Assembly: GCF_030269925.1 (NCBI RefSeq)
Contig: NC_085124.1
Coordinates: forward strand, 5,394,001-5,458,000
From: Bombyx mori
Taxonomy: Eukaryota; Arthropoda; Insecta; Lepidoptera; Bombycidae
Direction of reading: 5' to 3'
Length of the DNA stretch: 64,000 nt
This document shows, one piece after another, positions 10,529-21,685 of the stretch. The stretch's first letter is position 1. Each line of letters begins with the position of its first letter. Under the pieces are notes generated by a model. The model was not told where the DNA came from, ran no database searches, and saw only the letters and a list, made by a program, of their open reading frames with translations. Made by a program: the position numbers and the translations under genes.

Positions 10529-11407
10529 AACCATATATGACATCATCTTATAATTAGTGTTTTGATTGAAGTGAATTAATGTTGTAATTACTAGAATCTA
10601 TTTATTGAATTTAAGTAAGATCTTTTCAAACTACTTTTTAGATTGTTTTTTGTTTGTTTGTGTCCTATATATGTGTATACGCTGGAAGCATTCGCGATGC
10701 GCGTCGTTTATTTGAATTGAAACTTTGTACAGTTGCTGTTGGCACTTTAGGAAATATTTTTGGCATAGTGCCATCAACTCAACCCGCCAGTAGTTGCAAT
10801 TAAATTGCCTGTTTCATATAAAATTTCGCGATAGTTGTAAGGTCGTAACATTTTAGTTTCGTCGGATTAGGAAATGCCTTCGGGTGAAATTAAGTTCCGT
10901 ATTGTAACTTAAATGTGAACGAAGCTACAACGTACGATGTCATTTCCACAGCTCAGTGTCTGCCCACACATTATCGTAATGGAAGGCCTATAAGAATTGT
11001 AGGGTTGGGCATTGTATGAATATTTTAATTATATAAATCCTGAAAGTAAATGAGGAATTGTTTGAGATGACCTCAAATCTATCGTCTCTATTATACAAAC
11101 GCAAAACCTCCAAATGGAGCCAGAATACGTGGAACCACTTTCATCCAGAGTCCATTTCCAGATATTATTATTGGCTTTTATAAATATCTAAATGTTATAA
11201 TGTAAAGCAATAAAAAATCCGTCAACATTGTCTCTTCATCGCTATGTCCTTCAAAAGTGGTTTTGAAAAATGGGCAAGCATAGCTCTTTGACCTTTCTGG
11301 TGTACAAGACCGCATAATCATTAGTAGGAGCACATTCTGTTGTATTTAAAAAACAATCAATCTAACACATGTATAAAATTCAGTTAGATTTACAAATGTG
11401 AATGAAC
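10529..11407. other. Intronic sequence without recognised features
   Basis: AT-rich, no gene or repeat recognised. Confidence 0.5.
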
Positions 11408-11780
11408 AAATCTGGTATACGACGCTGATCACCTCGAGTGCCTACTTCTGCATCCCCTTCACCTGTAGTGATAGTAACCTCATTTGATTTGCCTACCAAT
11501 TCGTTTACATTTACAGTCGAAGAGGAATTCAATGTGCATATGAGTCTATAAGGCCATTGATGAAAAAATCTGGTATACGACGCTGATCACCACGAGGGAT
11601 TACTTCTGCTTCCCCTTCATCTGTAGTGATAGTAACCTCATTTTATTTGACTACCAATTCATTCACATTTACGGTCGAAGGGAAATTAAAAAAATCTGAT
11701 ATACGACGCTGATCACCTCGAGTAATTACTTCTGCTTCCACTTCATCTGTAGTAATAGTAACCTCATTTTACTTGCCTAG
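11408..11780 (-). repeat. Three degenerate direct repeats with coding-like minus strand
   Basis: Three units (about 11408-11530, 11566-11686, 11690-11780) share atctggtatacgacgctgat and gtagtgatagtaacctcatt. On the minus strand each unit reads NEVTITT.E..AEV..RGDQRR in frame, ending DFF or DLF. Stops separate the units, so this is not one gene now. The origin is unknown. Confidence 0.7.
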
Positions 11781-11879
11781 CGCTTCCACGAAGTGTTATT
11801 TTGGATAATGGCATTAGGGCAATTTGGTAGTCCGAATGGATCTTATTTTCCTGCTTGTTTTTCAAAAGACTGATATAGA

Positions 11880-12080
11880 CGGATGAACGAGCTCATGATC
11901 CATTGACACTATGAGAACGTCCTCCTCACCCACATTGACATATGAAGTCTTAGTCAAAATTGTGCCAGACTCTCCCAATCTGCTAATCCACTAATAATTA
12001 TAATACATGACAGCTTTGTTACCACCTCGTGCAGACTCCATAATGAGCCGTAAACTCACATTAAATACTACCTTATGGCA
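11880..12080 (-). mobile_element. Very degenerate Bm1-like fragment
   Basis: Scattered matches in Bm1 order (gatgaacgagctca, then cacccacattgacatatgaagtctta, then cgtgcagactc). Low similarity makes this tentative. Confidence 0.4.
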
Positions 12081-12612
12081 GTTTTTCGAAACATAATAAT
12101 AATGAATACTGACTTATTCGACTATAGTAAACATTTATAAATATATCTAAATATACCTAAATTTATTAAGCAGTTCTGCTTATTCAGATATGTATTTTAA
12201 TCTGACAAAGCCAAAATTAGTTGTGACCTCCGTTCCAAACATTGCTTTAAAGCCGATTCGCAATACGGTGAAATCAATTAATCGAGTTTTCATTTTCAAT
12301 CACACGGTAAAATGTTCGTATTTTATCTTCAGGGCCTTTTTTTCATTCTGGCCAGCCCTAAAATATATCTCCAAAAATGTTTGCCTCGTGCTACGCATTA
12401 AGGAACAACACTGTAATCCAAATCGTCATAAACGTGATTCCGAATAAAATTATCATTAAGCATATCCATTACAATTAATTAATAAAACAGAAAAATCTAA
12501 AATAACTTTAGTTAGCTCTAATGTTATCGTTATTAAAGTAAACATAAGGTATAGCGATGAAAATTTCTGTTTGAATTAAACTTATCTGTTATTACTATTC
12601 TAATCGTTGTAT
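12081..12612. other. Intronic sequence without recognised features
   Basis: Contains an unsupported 85-codon open frame; nothing recognisable. Confidence 0.45.
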
Positions 12613-12725
12613 TCATGGTGGTGGTGGACAGGGGAAAGTGGAAAAACATCTTAAGATTGATGAAGCTCATGGGTGATGGTGGTCACGACCCTCAGACATG
12701 AGGAACACGATTCGAGGAGGAGGAG
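12613..12725 (+). mobile_element. LINE 3' end fragment (RTE-like C-terminus)
   Basis: ggtcacgaccctcag followed by an atgagga and a gaggaggag tail matches the ends at 33180 and 57750, where it closes a WR/WKK-rich RTE-like C-terminus. Confidence 0.6.
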
Positions 12726-12729
12726 TTAT

Positions 12730-13050
12730 TACAGACAAGCTTAGATTATGAAGTATGGATTATTGTCCATACTCATAGTATGGGAAAGCGAGTTTATTTA
12801 TAACTTTTATCGTCACAATTGCTCAGCATTTTCACAGGTTCAGAAAAGCATGTATGTATTCAAAAAGAAATACCATTCCCAGGATAAAATAAATTTTATA
12901 CGTTATGGTGACCAAAACCTCACGTAAAAGCTATATAAAAAAAATCTAGCTGTCCATTACACATTCTCTTAAATACATCTAAAGTTTGATTTGCTTATTC
13001 TAGCATTTGACAATATTATTACTCGTAGACACAAATGTATTTTTATAAGT
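12730..13050. other. Unassigned sequence
   Basis: Nothing recognised. Confidence 0.5.
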
Positions 13051-13464
13051 ATAGAGGTCCCGCAGTAGTCGAAATTCGACTATAGTTAATTGGAATTGTA
13101 AGTTTGTACACTATTATGATTGTATTTTATACTTCTATAATCACAAATTCCGCCAAGACTACACTATAAAAAATATTAACAAAGACAAACAATATTTAAT
13201 CTCAATTTGACAACAGACGTCAAGAACAAAAGTTTGACAATAAATAGTATGCATGCGTGTGTGCGTCAAATACATGGTATGTAGTGTGTGTAATGTTTTT
13301 TTTATTGATTTAATGTATCTTTTATGCATTATTTTAAAAAGATATTAGCATTGTGCACTTCTTCTCTATATTCTCTATAAGTGTGGAAAATTTCATACTC
13401 CTCGGTCCGCGCAATTTTCGTAAAAAGGGATACAAAGTTTTTGCTTCGCGTATTAATATATAGA
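13051..13464 (-). mobile_element. Non-autonomous Helitron (Lep1-like), copy 2
   Basis: Same family as 596-1058. The minus strand begins TCTATATATTAATACG. The 3' subterminal hairpin TAGTCGAAATTCGACTA (13066-13082) is a perfect 8-bp stem with a one-base loop, followed by the short terminal stretch ending in CTAT-type bases. About 414 bp, no coding capacity. Confidence 0.85.
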
Positions 13465-14214
13465 TTATTAACGCGAAAAATAGCTAGCAAAATTATAAAC
13501 AGTTAGCCTATGTTATATGCAAAATCATTGTTCTCTTCTATACGGTAAATGTAAATTTCCTCTGCGTACATAAGTCGTTAAATGCCTCACAAGACATTCC
13601 TATTTTATGTCTCAAGAAATGTTTTAAGTCTGTTATCTGGATTAAAAAACCATGTAAGCGCGGTGCGCACAAGGCAATAATGGCTTGGTATCCTCCACAT
13701 TTACCCATTCACTGTCTTTTTAACTGAGTTCCAAAAAAGGGGGAATGTTCTCAATTCGACTGTATTTTTTATGGGTTCTAAAACTTTTTTCTAGGTGAAC
13801 TGATTTTGATGATTATTTTTTAATCGAAATCTGGCGATTCCGATGTGGTATTATTTTTATCAATTGTATCAAGTTCCGATTAGTAGTTTTTAAGTTATGC
13901 CTAATAATTCATATTTCATTGACTTTGATTACATTTTTGGCACTCTTAATTCATTTTATTGAAGTGATAAGTATTATTGTTGTCCAATTTTTTAAATAAC
14001 AATCTTCAAAAAGGTTACAATAAATAAAAATGGGAAAATACTAGATATTCGCATAACATAACTTTTATTTAAGCGAAATGTATATTCTGTTTTCATTAAA
14101 AAATAATATCGTTATTTGGGCGTTCCTTATACGCAGAAATTATTAAAAATATTTGTTTTAATTGATTAAAAGACATACGTAGTTTGTGTATCATATGATA
14201 ATAAGCAGTAAGGA
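13465..14214. other. Intronic sequence; part may be an old repeat
   Basis: Near 13780-13900 the words aggtgaa, gattttgatgatt and agttccgatt recur around 52565-52660. Otherwise nothing is seen. Confidence 0.4.
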
Positions 14215-14525
14215 CTTTTTTTTTTCCTACCCAAGCTGATAGCCTTTAGAGGCTACTTCAGCGTAACCGTGGCTAGTAGGTGAGCTCACGGGGCTCAAAC
14301 CTGATGACGATGCTAACACGAACCCTAGCAAGGGCCGTGCTTCGCAGAATCTACCACCGGATCGGAAACGCGACCCACTGAGAAGATCCGGCGAGAAACT
14401 CAGTGGGCTGTGTCTGAGAGCTAGTTTACTCGTCGAGCCCTTCGTCGCAAGCGACGGGTTCGACGAGAACGGTGACCGGTGCTTGAAGTACCTAAAAGCA
14501 CCGTTAGTGGAAGTGAGGACCTTGA
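14215..14525 (-). mobile_element. Jockey-like LINE 3' UTR with conserved hairpin
   Basis: A minus-strand 3' UTR ending in a poly(A) (T run at 14217-14225). It holds the stem CCCACTGAG...CTCAGTGGG (about 14374-14407). The same UTR occurs at 27880, 34185, 37725 and, joined to a LINE C-terminal frame, at 42490. This copy contains UTR only. Confidence 0.75.
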
Positions 14526-14922
14526 TATCAATTGAATCCTAAATACGATCTAGTCTCGTTATGACTTCGAATAGATGAGGGTCGTAACAAAATTGATTTT
14601 ATATGAAAAAACGGGCGCAAATATTTCTTCATAACAGAGATGTATGTAATATTGACACAAAAATGTACACAGAGAACAGAAATATCAATACGATTCACAT
14701 ATGTACACACATTCACGATTCAACAAATGTACTCTAATTAGAGTTGAGAAAAACTACACAAAGTTTAAATCTACTGGTTTGGAATTTACTTATTGAATAA
14801 AGTTAAAATATTACTAATTAGGAATTGCATTTTTTTTTACACGATACACAGCTATCAAATCTACAAATGTTAAGAAATTAGAGAAAGAAGCAATGAATTC
14901 TACACAATTGTATGTACATACA

Positions 14923-14924
14923 TA
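14923..14924. repeat. TA target duplication, left end of Tc1-like element
   Basis: TA flanks the terminal repeat; its partner is at 16640-16641. Confidence 0.9.
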
Positions 14925-16639
14925 CAGTCGTGGTCAACTAATTAGGGACATTCAAGATAGTGAAGGGCTATAACCGGTTATGTACATTTAAATATAAAAC
15001 CCTATTGATTTCTCAGCACCTATTATTTGCATAATGTGGTCCGATTATTATGCTATAAATGGCTGTAAATAAAAGATTTAATAAATAGAAAAAGTATTTA
15101 ATATCAAAGATTAAACATGTATTAAATATTAAGGTACAATTCTGTAGTGGACATTTAATTAAGGACAGTAAAGTATAATGAAAAATACAGTTACACAAAA
15201 CTTATAATCTTCAGTGTTATAATATCTTTAACAGCTCCATTTTATTACGTGTTAAATCAGTACCCAGTAGCAAAACCTTTGTTAGTAATTACCGCTTGAC
15301 ACCGATGTGGCATAGACATTATCAGTTTTTGACATGTTTCGACAGGAATGTTTGCCCATGCCTCACAAAAAGCTTCATGTAGTTCATCCAAATTTGTATT
15401 ACGATAAGTGGCAACTTTTTTCTTGATTTCGTGCCAAAGGTGCTCAATTGGGTTGAGGTCCGGGCTATTTGCTGACCACTCTAGCACCGATACAAACTGA
15501 CTGGTAAGAAACGACTTGACTGAATGGGCGGTATGTTTCGGGTCGTTATCCTGCTGAAACGCCCATATAATAGGGAGATGCTCCTCAGCATAGGGAAGCA
15601 TAGTTTCTTCCAATATTGCCTTGTATTGATGTTGGTCTAAGTTACCCTGAACATTCCTCACAGGTCCCACTCCACGTCCAGAAAATGAACCCCATATTTT
15701 AATGTTTCCACCGCCATGTTTCACCTGTTTTTTTGTGAATCTTGGATTCGTTTCCGCTTTTACAGGACGCCGTACATATTGCCTTCCATCTGAAGAAATC
15801 AAATTAACCTTGGTCTCGTCAGAAAAAAGTACATGTTGCCATTGGGCGAAGGTCCAATGTCCATATTTACGTGCAAATGGCAAACGAGCATTTCTATGTT
15901 CTTTCTTCAACAACGGTACTTTGCGAGCCACTCTTCCGAACAACCCTGCTTCTACCAAACGTCGTCGAATGGTCCTCGCAGATACACCGGCTCTTTCGTT
16001 TGCCCCAAACACTTCGTGTTTAATTAAAATAAAGCCTAGAAACGGATCTTTCTTAGCTAACCTGGTTATCATTCTATCTGCTTGCGGAGTCGTTTTTCTC
16101 GATATTTTTGTTCTGGACACATTTAAAGCTGTGTTATAGCGCTTGAAATGTTGCACTGCATTGCATACCATAGTTTTTGAACAATTTAAATGTTGTGCTA
16201 TCCTTCGGTATGACCAACCACGCTCGACAAACTTCATGATAATTTTTCGTAGTGTTGGATCGCAACTTTTATTTTTGCCCATTTTTCTTCAAAATAATTC
16301 TCAAAACTTAAAATAAAAAATCTGGATTGCCGCCAAAACGACCACTAAACAATAAGAAAAGAAACAAAAAAGTATTAAAATTCCAATTTAGAAATTAGAA
16401 CGCATTACCTCAGTGTCCCTAATTAAATGGCCAGCCAGCATTCTTTGAACCAATAGCACTATGATATTGTATCAGCTATACTGTAAAGAGGTTTAATGTT
16501 TAAGAAGTTGTTATTGTTTGTATAATCGCGCACATAAATGACTAATTACACTTACATGTAAAAGATATGGAATATTGCTAAGACTCGTTGGAAAATAAAA
16601 AAAATATTCACAATTTGGCTAATTAGTTGACCACGACTG
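14925..16639 (-). mobile_element. Tc1-like DNA transposon, apparently complete
   Basis: The 1,715-bp element has perfect outer inverted repeats CAGTCGTGGTCAACTAATTAG at both ends and TA target duplications. A second, related sequence lies about 200 bp inside each end (left 15147-15168 gtggacatttaattaagga; right 16411-16433, reversed). It has the same orientation as its own outer repeat, giving the IR/DR architecture of some Tc1 families. One full transposase gene fills the interior. Confidence 0.95.
15257..16282 (-). CDS. Tc1-like transposase, intact 341 residues
   Basis: This enzyme cuts and inserts the element at TA. The start is MGKNKSCDPTLRK. Residues about 10-110 form two helix-turn-helix DNA-binding domains (SYRRIAQHLNCSKTMV; GVSARTIRRRLVEAGL). 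The catalytic core has the DD34E triad: D in FSDETKVNL, D in QQDNDPKHTA, and E in PDLNPIEHLW. The length is the usual 340 or so, with no stop or frameshift. It ends NKGFATGY. The DNA-binding domains, catalytic residues and both ends are present, so this copy may encode active enzyme or be a recent arrival. The gene is in the TMEM151 intron, in the same orientation. Confidence 0.96.
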   Translation of the reverse strand: MGKNKSCDPTLRKIIMKFVERGWSYRRIAQHLNCSKTMVCNAVQHFKRYNTALNVSRTKISRKTTPQADRMITRLAKKDPFLGFILIKHEVFGANERAGVSARTIRRRLVEAGLFGRVARKVPLLKKEHRNARLPFARKYGHWTFAQWQHVLFSDETKVNLISSDGRQYVRRPVKAETNPRFTKKQVKHGGGNIKIWGSFSGRGVGPVRNVQGNLDQHQYKAILEETMLPYAEEHLPIIWAFQQDNDPKHTAHSVKSFLTSQFVSVLEWSANSPDLNPIEHLWHEIKKKVATYRNTNLDELHEAFCEAWANIPVETCQKLIMSMPHRCQAVITNKGFATGY

Positions 16640-16641
16640 TA

Positions 16642-17530
16642 TATGGCCTCAGTTTTCACTATCATCACAAAAACAATACTTATCAGATTTTCAATGAATT
16701 TTTAATTTTTTATATGACAATTGAATTTTCTGATTCCCAATTTACTTTTCAATTGATTGAAATTAATTTGTTGGATGATTAAATATATCACTTTTAGAAA
16801 TAAGACCTAAGGTTCTAAATAGCGCATATTACTTTAAGTCGTACGGGTACCATCTTCCACCCTATTTCTATCGGGGTAAGACAGTCTTTATCACAATGCT
16901 AATAATATTTTTACCTCATGTCTTACGGTGAGAGACGGCATTGTTTTTCTACCTTATATAAGGTTCAATAGCCCCTTTATTATTATATACTATATTAATT
17001 AACCGGGTGAGCTCGGACTATCGACAACAAAAAGTCAAGAAGACAACAATAGCCCTTAAATAACATTTAATTAATAACAGGATACAATGTTTTCCGTGAA
17101 ATCATCAACAAGTTTCGAGGATTTTGAGGATACAAGATAAAGCTTAAGTAAGAAAGGACAATTGAATTATTTCCTTTGTAAAATGCTTCGCAAACTTATT
17201 CATATTCGAATTACTTACTCTGAGAATCTTGAACTTTCCGCGAGTGAGTTTCATCTCAGATGTGCGGGTTACATTGAGGATTTGTATCTTACGAAAACTT
17301 TTCAAAGGAAATAAATTGGGATCTATAATTTATAATCACGGCTTTCATGAGAGAAGTGAAGTACTGACTTTTATGCTTTTTTCTTTTGTTTTGTATTTAA
17401 TTATCTCCACTAGACTCCGTATTATAATGCCAGAGACGAGCTGAATTCTCTGGAATAATTTAGTTAAGCTCTGGTCATTGTTTTTTTCGCCCGAAATGAA
17501 AACAATAAAAAAAGTCGAACTCTGATAAGT
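16642..17530. other. Intronic sequence, one decayed Bm1 trace
   Basis: At 16838-17010 a few words (cgggtaccatcttccaccctatttct, tcatgtcttacggtg) follow plus-strand Bm1 order. The rest is unassigned AT-rich DNA. Confidence 0.4.
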
Positions 17531-17665
17531 TTTTTTTCTTTTTTTTTATTGCCCTTGTAGGCAGACGAGCATACGGCTCACCTGATAGTGAGTGGTTACC
17601 GTCGCCCATGGACTTCAGCAATGCCAGTGGCAGAGCCAAGCCGCTGCCTACCGCAAAAGTTTTCG
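17531..17665 (-). mobile_element. LINE 3' UTR fragment, tail to RLW-type C-terminus family
   Basis: A reversed poly(A) then attgcccttgtaggcagacgagcat...gccaagccgctgcctacc. The same UTR is joined to a coding end (LPRTIRLWNELP) at 27000 and 60020. Confidence 0.8.
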
Positions 17666-17920
17666 AATAAGCGAAATTATTAAGAGGAATATTTTTTTAT
17701 ACATATCAAACTTTAAACTGTTTTAAAAGAATGGTGAAGGAACACTACTTATCTGCTTAGTGCTGTTTGTTTGCATCATCATTTATTATTTCCATACTGT
17801 TGATATATTATGTGTATGTAAGTATATTAGTATGTATTGTATGTATTGTATGTAAGTATGTATATTGGTATATAATTGGTATATATTTCATATTATATGT
17901 AAACGGTATATATTTTGTTT

Positions 17921-17930
17921 ATTGTATGTA
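17921..17930. repeat. Target-site duplication, left of RTE LINE
   Basis: attgtatgta, repeated at 20785-20794. The neighbourhood has other attgtatgta copies, but these two sit exactly at the element borders. Confidence 0.8.
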
Positions 17931-20768
17931 CTGGCCCTGGTGACATACAACGTGCGCACTTTGAGGTTGGACGAGAAGCTAATAGAGCTGGAAGAAGAAA
18001 TGAACAAGTTGCGCTGGGACGTTATTGGTTTATCGGAGATCCGAAGAGAGGGGGAGGATACGAAAACCTTACAGTCCGGCCACTTGTTCTACTGCCGGGA
18101 GGGAGAACAGAAGTCCCAAGGTGGTGTTGGGTTTATCGTCCACAAATCTCTCATAAACAACATTGTGGCCATCGAGAGTGTGTCGAGTAGGGTAGTATAC
18201 CTTGTCCTCAAAATCTCAAAGCGGTATTCGCTGAAGATTGTACAGGTATACGCCCCATCAACGTCACATCCAGACGATGAAGTGGAAGCTACGTATGAGG
18301 ACATTAGTAGGGCCATACGTAACTCCCAATCACACTTTACCGTTGTTATGGGAGATTTCAATGCAAAACTGGGCCGTAGAGGCGATGATGAGTTGAAAGT
18401 GGGGCCATTTGGATTTGGGCAGCGGAATCCCAGAGGACAGATGCTGGCGGACTTTATGGAGAAGGAAGGACTCTTTATGATGAATTCTTTCTTCAAGAAG
18501 CCGCCACAACGGAAATGGACCTGGTTGAGTCCCGACGGTGTAACAAGAAATGAAATCGACTTCATCATGAGCACCAACAGACAGATATTCAACGATGTCT
18601 CTGTGATCAACAGTGTTAAAACAGGAAGTGATCACCGAATCGTCAGAGGCATGTTGAATATCAATGTCAGACTGGAAAGATCGCGTCTGATGAAGTCAAC
18701 GCTTCGACCGTCGAATGCACAAATCCAAAACCCCGAGAGCTTTCAACTCGAATTGGCTAATCGCTCCGAATGGCTAAACAGCTGCGCATCAGTGGACGAT
18801 GTAAACAGCAGGCTGGTAGAGACTGTCCGTACGGTAGGGTCCAAATTTTTCAAAACCCACCGTAAGAATAGACCTCAGAAACTATCCGACCGCACCCGAA
18901 ACCTCATGGCTAGTCGACGTTTGATGACGCTCCAAACTTCGGAGGACGCTGAGTCATATAGGCAACTCAATAGACATATCATGAAGTCCTTGCGACACGA
19001 CCTACGCTCCTTTAATACTCAGCGTATCAAAGAGACGATTGAGCGAAACCAAGGCTCTAAAGTGTTCGCAAGAGACGCTTCTATTGGGCAAAGCCAGCTG
19101 ACGAAGCTGAAGACCGAAGATGGACGTGTAACGTCGAATAAGTCAGAGGTCCTGCGGGAGATAGAGAGGTTCTACATGCAGCTGTTTACCTCGGTCTCAA
19201 CTGAACCGCAAGGTTTAGCTGCAGACCCTAGAGCCAAGCTAACCCGACACTACACCGAAGACATCCCAGACATCAGCCTGTACGAGATTAGGATGGCTCT
19301 CAAACAGCTTAAGAATAACAAGGCACCGGGCGAGGATGGAATTACTACGGAGCTTCTGAAAGCGGGCGGGACGCCTGTACTGAAAGTCCTTCAGAAGCTC
19401 TTCAATTCCTCTTTGCTCGATGGAAAACCGCCACAGGCATGGAGCAGGGGTGTTGTGATCCTGTTCTTCAAAAAAGGTGACAAAACCTTATTGAAGAACT
19501 ATAGGCCCATAGCACTGCTGAGCCATGTCTACAAGCTGTTCTCGAGAGTCATCACGAAGCGTCTCGAACACAGGTTTGATGACTTCCAGCCTACCGAACA
19601 AGCCGGTTTCCGAAAAGGCTACAGTACCATAGACCACATACATACGCTGCGGCAGATTGTACAGAAGACCGAAGAGTACAATCGGCCATTATGCTTAGCG
19701 TTTGTGGACTATGAGAAAGCCTTTGATTCCGTCGAAACATGGGCGGTCCTTAGATCTCTCCAGCGGTGCCGTATTGAACACCGGTACATCGAAGTATTGA
19801 AGTGTTTGTATAATAACGCCACCATGTCAGTCCGAGTACAGGAGCATTGCACGAAGGAAATCCCTGTAAAAAGAGGAGTGAGACAGGGAGATGTGATATC
19901 TCCGAAACTGTTTATCACTGCTCTGGAGGATTCCTTCAAGCTTCTGGAATGGCAAGGACTTGGCATCAATATTAACGGCGAATACATCACTCATCTTCGG
20001 TTTGCCGATGACATCGTGGTCATGGCAGAGTCGCTGGAAGATTTAGGGCGTATGCTCGGTGACCTCAGTAGGGTTTCTCAACAAGTGGGTCTTAAAATGA
20101 ACATGGACAAAACAAAAATCATGTACAATGTCCATGTTGCACCCACCATAGTTACTGTTGGGAGCTCTACTCTTGAAGTTGTTGACGAATATATATACCT
20201 AGGACAGGCAGTCCGATTAGGTAGGTCCAACTTTGAGAGAGAGGTCAGTAGACGGATCCAACTCGGCTGGGCAGCGTTCGGTAAACTGCACAACGTCTTC
20301 TCGTCCAAAATACCTCAGTGCCTTAAGACAAAGGCGTACAACCAATGTGTGTTACCAGTGATGACTTACGGCTCGGAGACGTGGTGCTTCACTAGGGATC
20401 TTTTTAGAAGGCTCAAAGTCGCGCAGCGAGCTATGGAGAGGGCTATGCTCGGCATTTCTCTACGTGATCGAATCCGAAATGAGGAGATCCGTAGAAGAAC
20501 GAAGGTTGCTGACATAGCCCGTAGAATTAGTGAACTGAAGTGGCAATGGGCCGGCCACATAGCACGAAGAGAGGACGGTCGATGGGGCAGAAAGATCCTG
20601 GAGTGGCGACCACGTACTGGCAAGCGCAGTGTGGGACGGCCACCTACTAGATGGACCGACGACCTAGTAAAAAGCGCTGGGTCTCGTTGGATGCAGGTGG
20701 CAATGAACCGGTCGCACTGGAAATCTATTGGAGAGGCCTATGTTCAGCAGTGGACGGCGATAGGCTGA
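17931..20768 (+). CDS. RTE endonuclease/reverse transcriptase, 945 codons
   Basis: The protein nicks DNA and copies its own RNA at the nick. Element codons start LALVTYNVRTL. The apurinic-type endonuclease has its asparagine (YNVRT), glutamate (GLSEIRREG), VYAPS, GDFNA and SDHRI motifs in the first 240 residues. The reverse transcriptase follows at about 430-740: KAPGEDGI, YRPIALLS, AGFRKGYSTIDH, DYEKAFDSV, GVRQGDVISP and active site RFADDIVVMAES. The C-terminus has WAGHIARRED and GRPPTRWTDD. There is no stop or frameshift. The nearest upstream ATG (17865) lies in host DNA and adds 22 unrelated residues, so the native start was probably lost by slight 5' truncation. Confidence 0.95.
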   Translation: MALVTYNVRTLRLDEKLIELEEEMNKLRWDVIGLSEIRREGEDTKTLQSGHLFYCREGEQKSQGGVGFIVHKSLINNIVAIESVSSRVVYLVLKISKRYSLKIVQVYAPSTSHPDDEVEATYEDISRAIRNSQSHFTVVMGDFNAKLGRRGDDELKVGPFGFGQRNPRGQMLADFMEKEGLFMMNSFFKKPPQRKWTWLSPDGVTRNEIDFIMSTNRQIFNDVSVINSVKTGSDHRIVRGMLNINVRLERSRLMKSTLRPSNAQIQNPESFQLELANRSEWLNSCASVDDVNSRLVETVRTVGSKFFKTHRKNRPQKLSDRTRNLMASRRLMTLQTSEDAESYRQLNRHIMKSLRHDLRSFNTQRIKETIERNQGSKVFARDASIGQSQLTKLKTEDGRVTSNKSEVLREIERFYMQLFTSVSTEPQGLAADPRAKLTRHYTEDIPDISLYEIRMALKQLKNNKAPGEDGITTELLKAGGTPVLKVLQKLFNSSLLDGKPPQAWSRGVVILFFKKGDKTLLKNYRPIALLSHVYKLFSRVITKRLEHRFDDFQPTEQAGFRKGYSTIDHIHTLRQIVQKTEEYNRPLCLAFVDYEKAFDSVETWAVLRSLQRCRIEHRYIEVLKCLYNNATMSVRVQEHCTKEIPVKRGVRQGDVISPKLFITALEDSFKLLEWQGLGININGEYITHLRFADDIVVMAESLEDLGRMLGDLSRVSQQVGLKMNMDKTKIMYNVHVAPTIVTVGSSTLEVVDEYIYLGQAVRLGRSNFEREVSRRIQLGWAAFGKLHNVFSSKIPQCLKTKAYNQCVLPVMTYGSETWCFTRDLFRRLKVAQRAMERAMLGISLRDRIRNEEIRRRTKVADIARRISELKWQWAGHIARREDGRWGRKILEWRPRTGKRSVGRPPTRWTDDLVKSAGSRWMQVAMNRSHWKSIGEAYVQQWTAIG

Positions 20769-20784
20769 AATGATGATGATGATG
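17931..20784 (+). mobile_element. RTE-clade LINE, nearly full coding length
   Basis: The 2,854-bp insertion is bounded by a perfect 10-bp duplication. It ends in an (ATG) repeat tail (20769-20784), the usual end of RTE elements, with almost no 3' UTR. The 5' end starts inside the coding frame, just before the endonuclease. Confidence 0.93.
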
Positions 20785-20794
20785 ATTGTATGTA
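20785..20794. repeat. Target-site duplication, right of RTE LINE
   Basis: attgtatgta, the partner of 17921-17930. Confidence 0.8.
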
Positions 20795-21479
20795 TATATT
20801 TTCTATAATGTATTATCTATAGTACACCGCAACATACCTGCAATATTTTTTATATTTTCCAGAATTTCTATAAATTAAACGGTTGTCTGGAAGCTGCCGG
20901 TATCTGCTTTTTTTTGATTGTTTTTTGAATGTAAATTGTGTTTTGGTGTGCAATAAAGTGTATTCTCTCTCTCTCTCTCTCTCTCTCAATTTTTACCAGT
21001 AAATACAAGAGGGTATAAATTTAAATTAATCAAAGACACATGTATAAGCTCAAAAACTCAGATAACATCCATGAGTACAATTCTGTGTAAATAGGTATAT
21101 ACAAACGGTGTTGCTCGTAAATACAAATGGGTTTTCGATATTTTTATTATTGTTATAAAAATAATAGATTAAGTATGCGCGTGTGAAACTATGACAAGTT
21201 AATCCAGTAATATATTCAGTCTCGCCACCTGACTAAAACATAATAAATCTGTAGTATAAAAACACGCTGAAAATTATCTTTCAATTTCAGATCTATATAC
21301 ATAAATCATATATTTTATGTAATAAATAAGTATTTATTTATTTGTGAATGATCATCAGGACTTACTAATAAAAATTTAAAATAAACACAATTTACTGTTG
21401 CAACTCTAATCAAATGTAATTACAGAATGCCATAAAAAGAAGAAAAAAAACTAGTAGTTTATATAATATAAACCGGGTT
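20795..21479. other. Intronic sequence with a (CT)n microsatellite
   Basis: A run of about eleven CT units is at 20966-20987. No other feature. Confidence 0.7.
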
Positions 21480-21560
21480 CAATGGCGTACATTGGACGAG
21501 ACCTACATATGTATATCCAGCAGTGGAAAGCTGTGGGTCGACGATGATCACAGCCAAACC
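21480..21560 (+). mobile_element. RTE LINE 3' end fragment
   Basis: The words tggacgagacctacat...atccagcagtggaaagctgtggg match the last codons of RTE elements (here compare VQQWTAIG at 20750), followed by a gatgat tail. Confidence 0.65.
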
Positions 21561-21685
21561 AATAAGAACACATACGGAATACTACGGACGATTTTGTTCC
21601 GCGAGTATGACAACTGTACCTACAGTATTCGAAATATCGGTAATAATATTAGAATGGCAATAATTAAATTAGTAATAATACTTAC

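Noticed and set aside
15702..16139. 145-codon plus frame
   Set aside because: Antisense to the Tc1 transposase.
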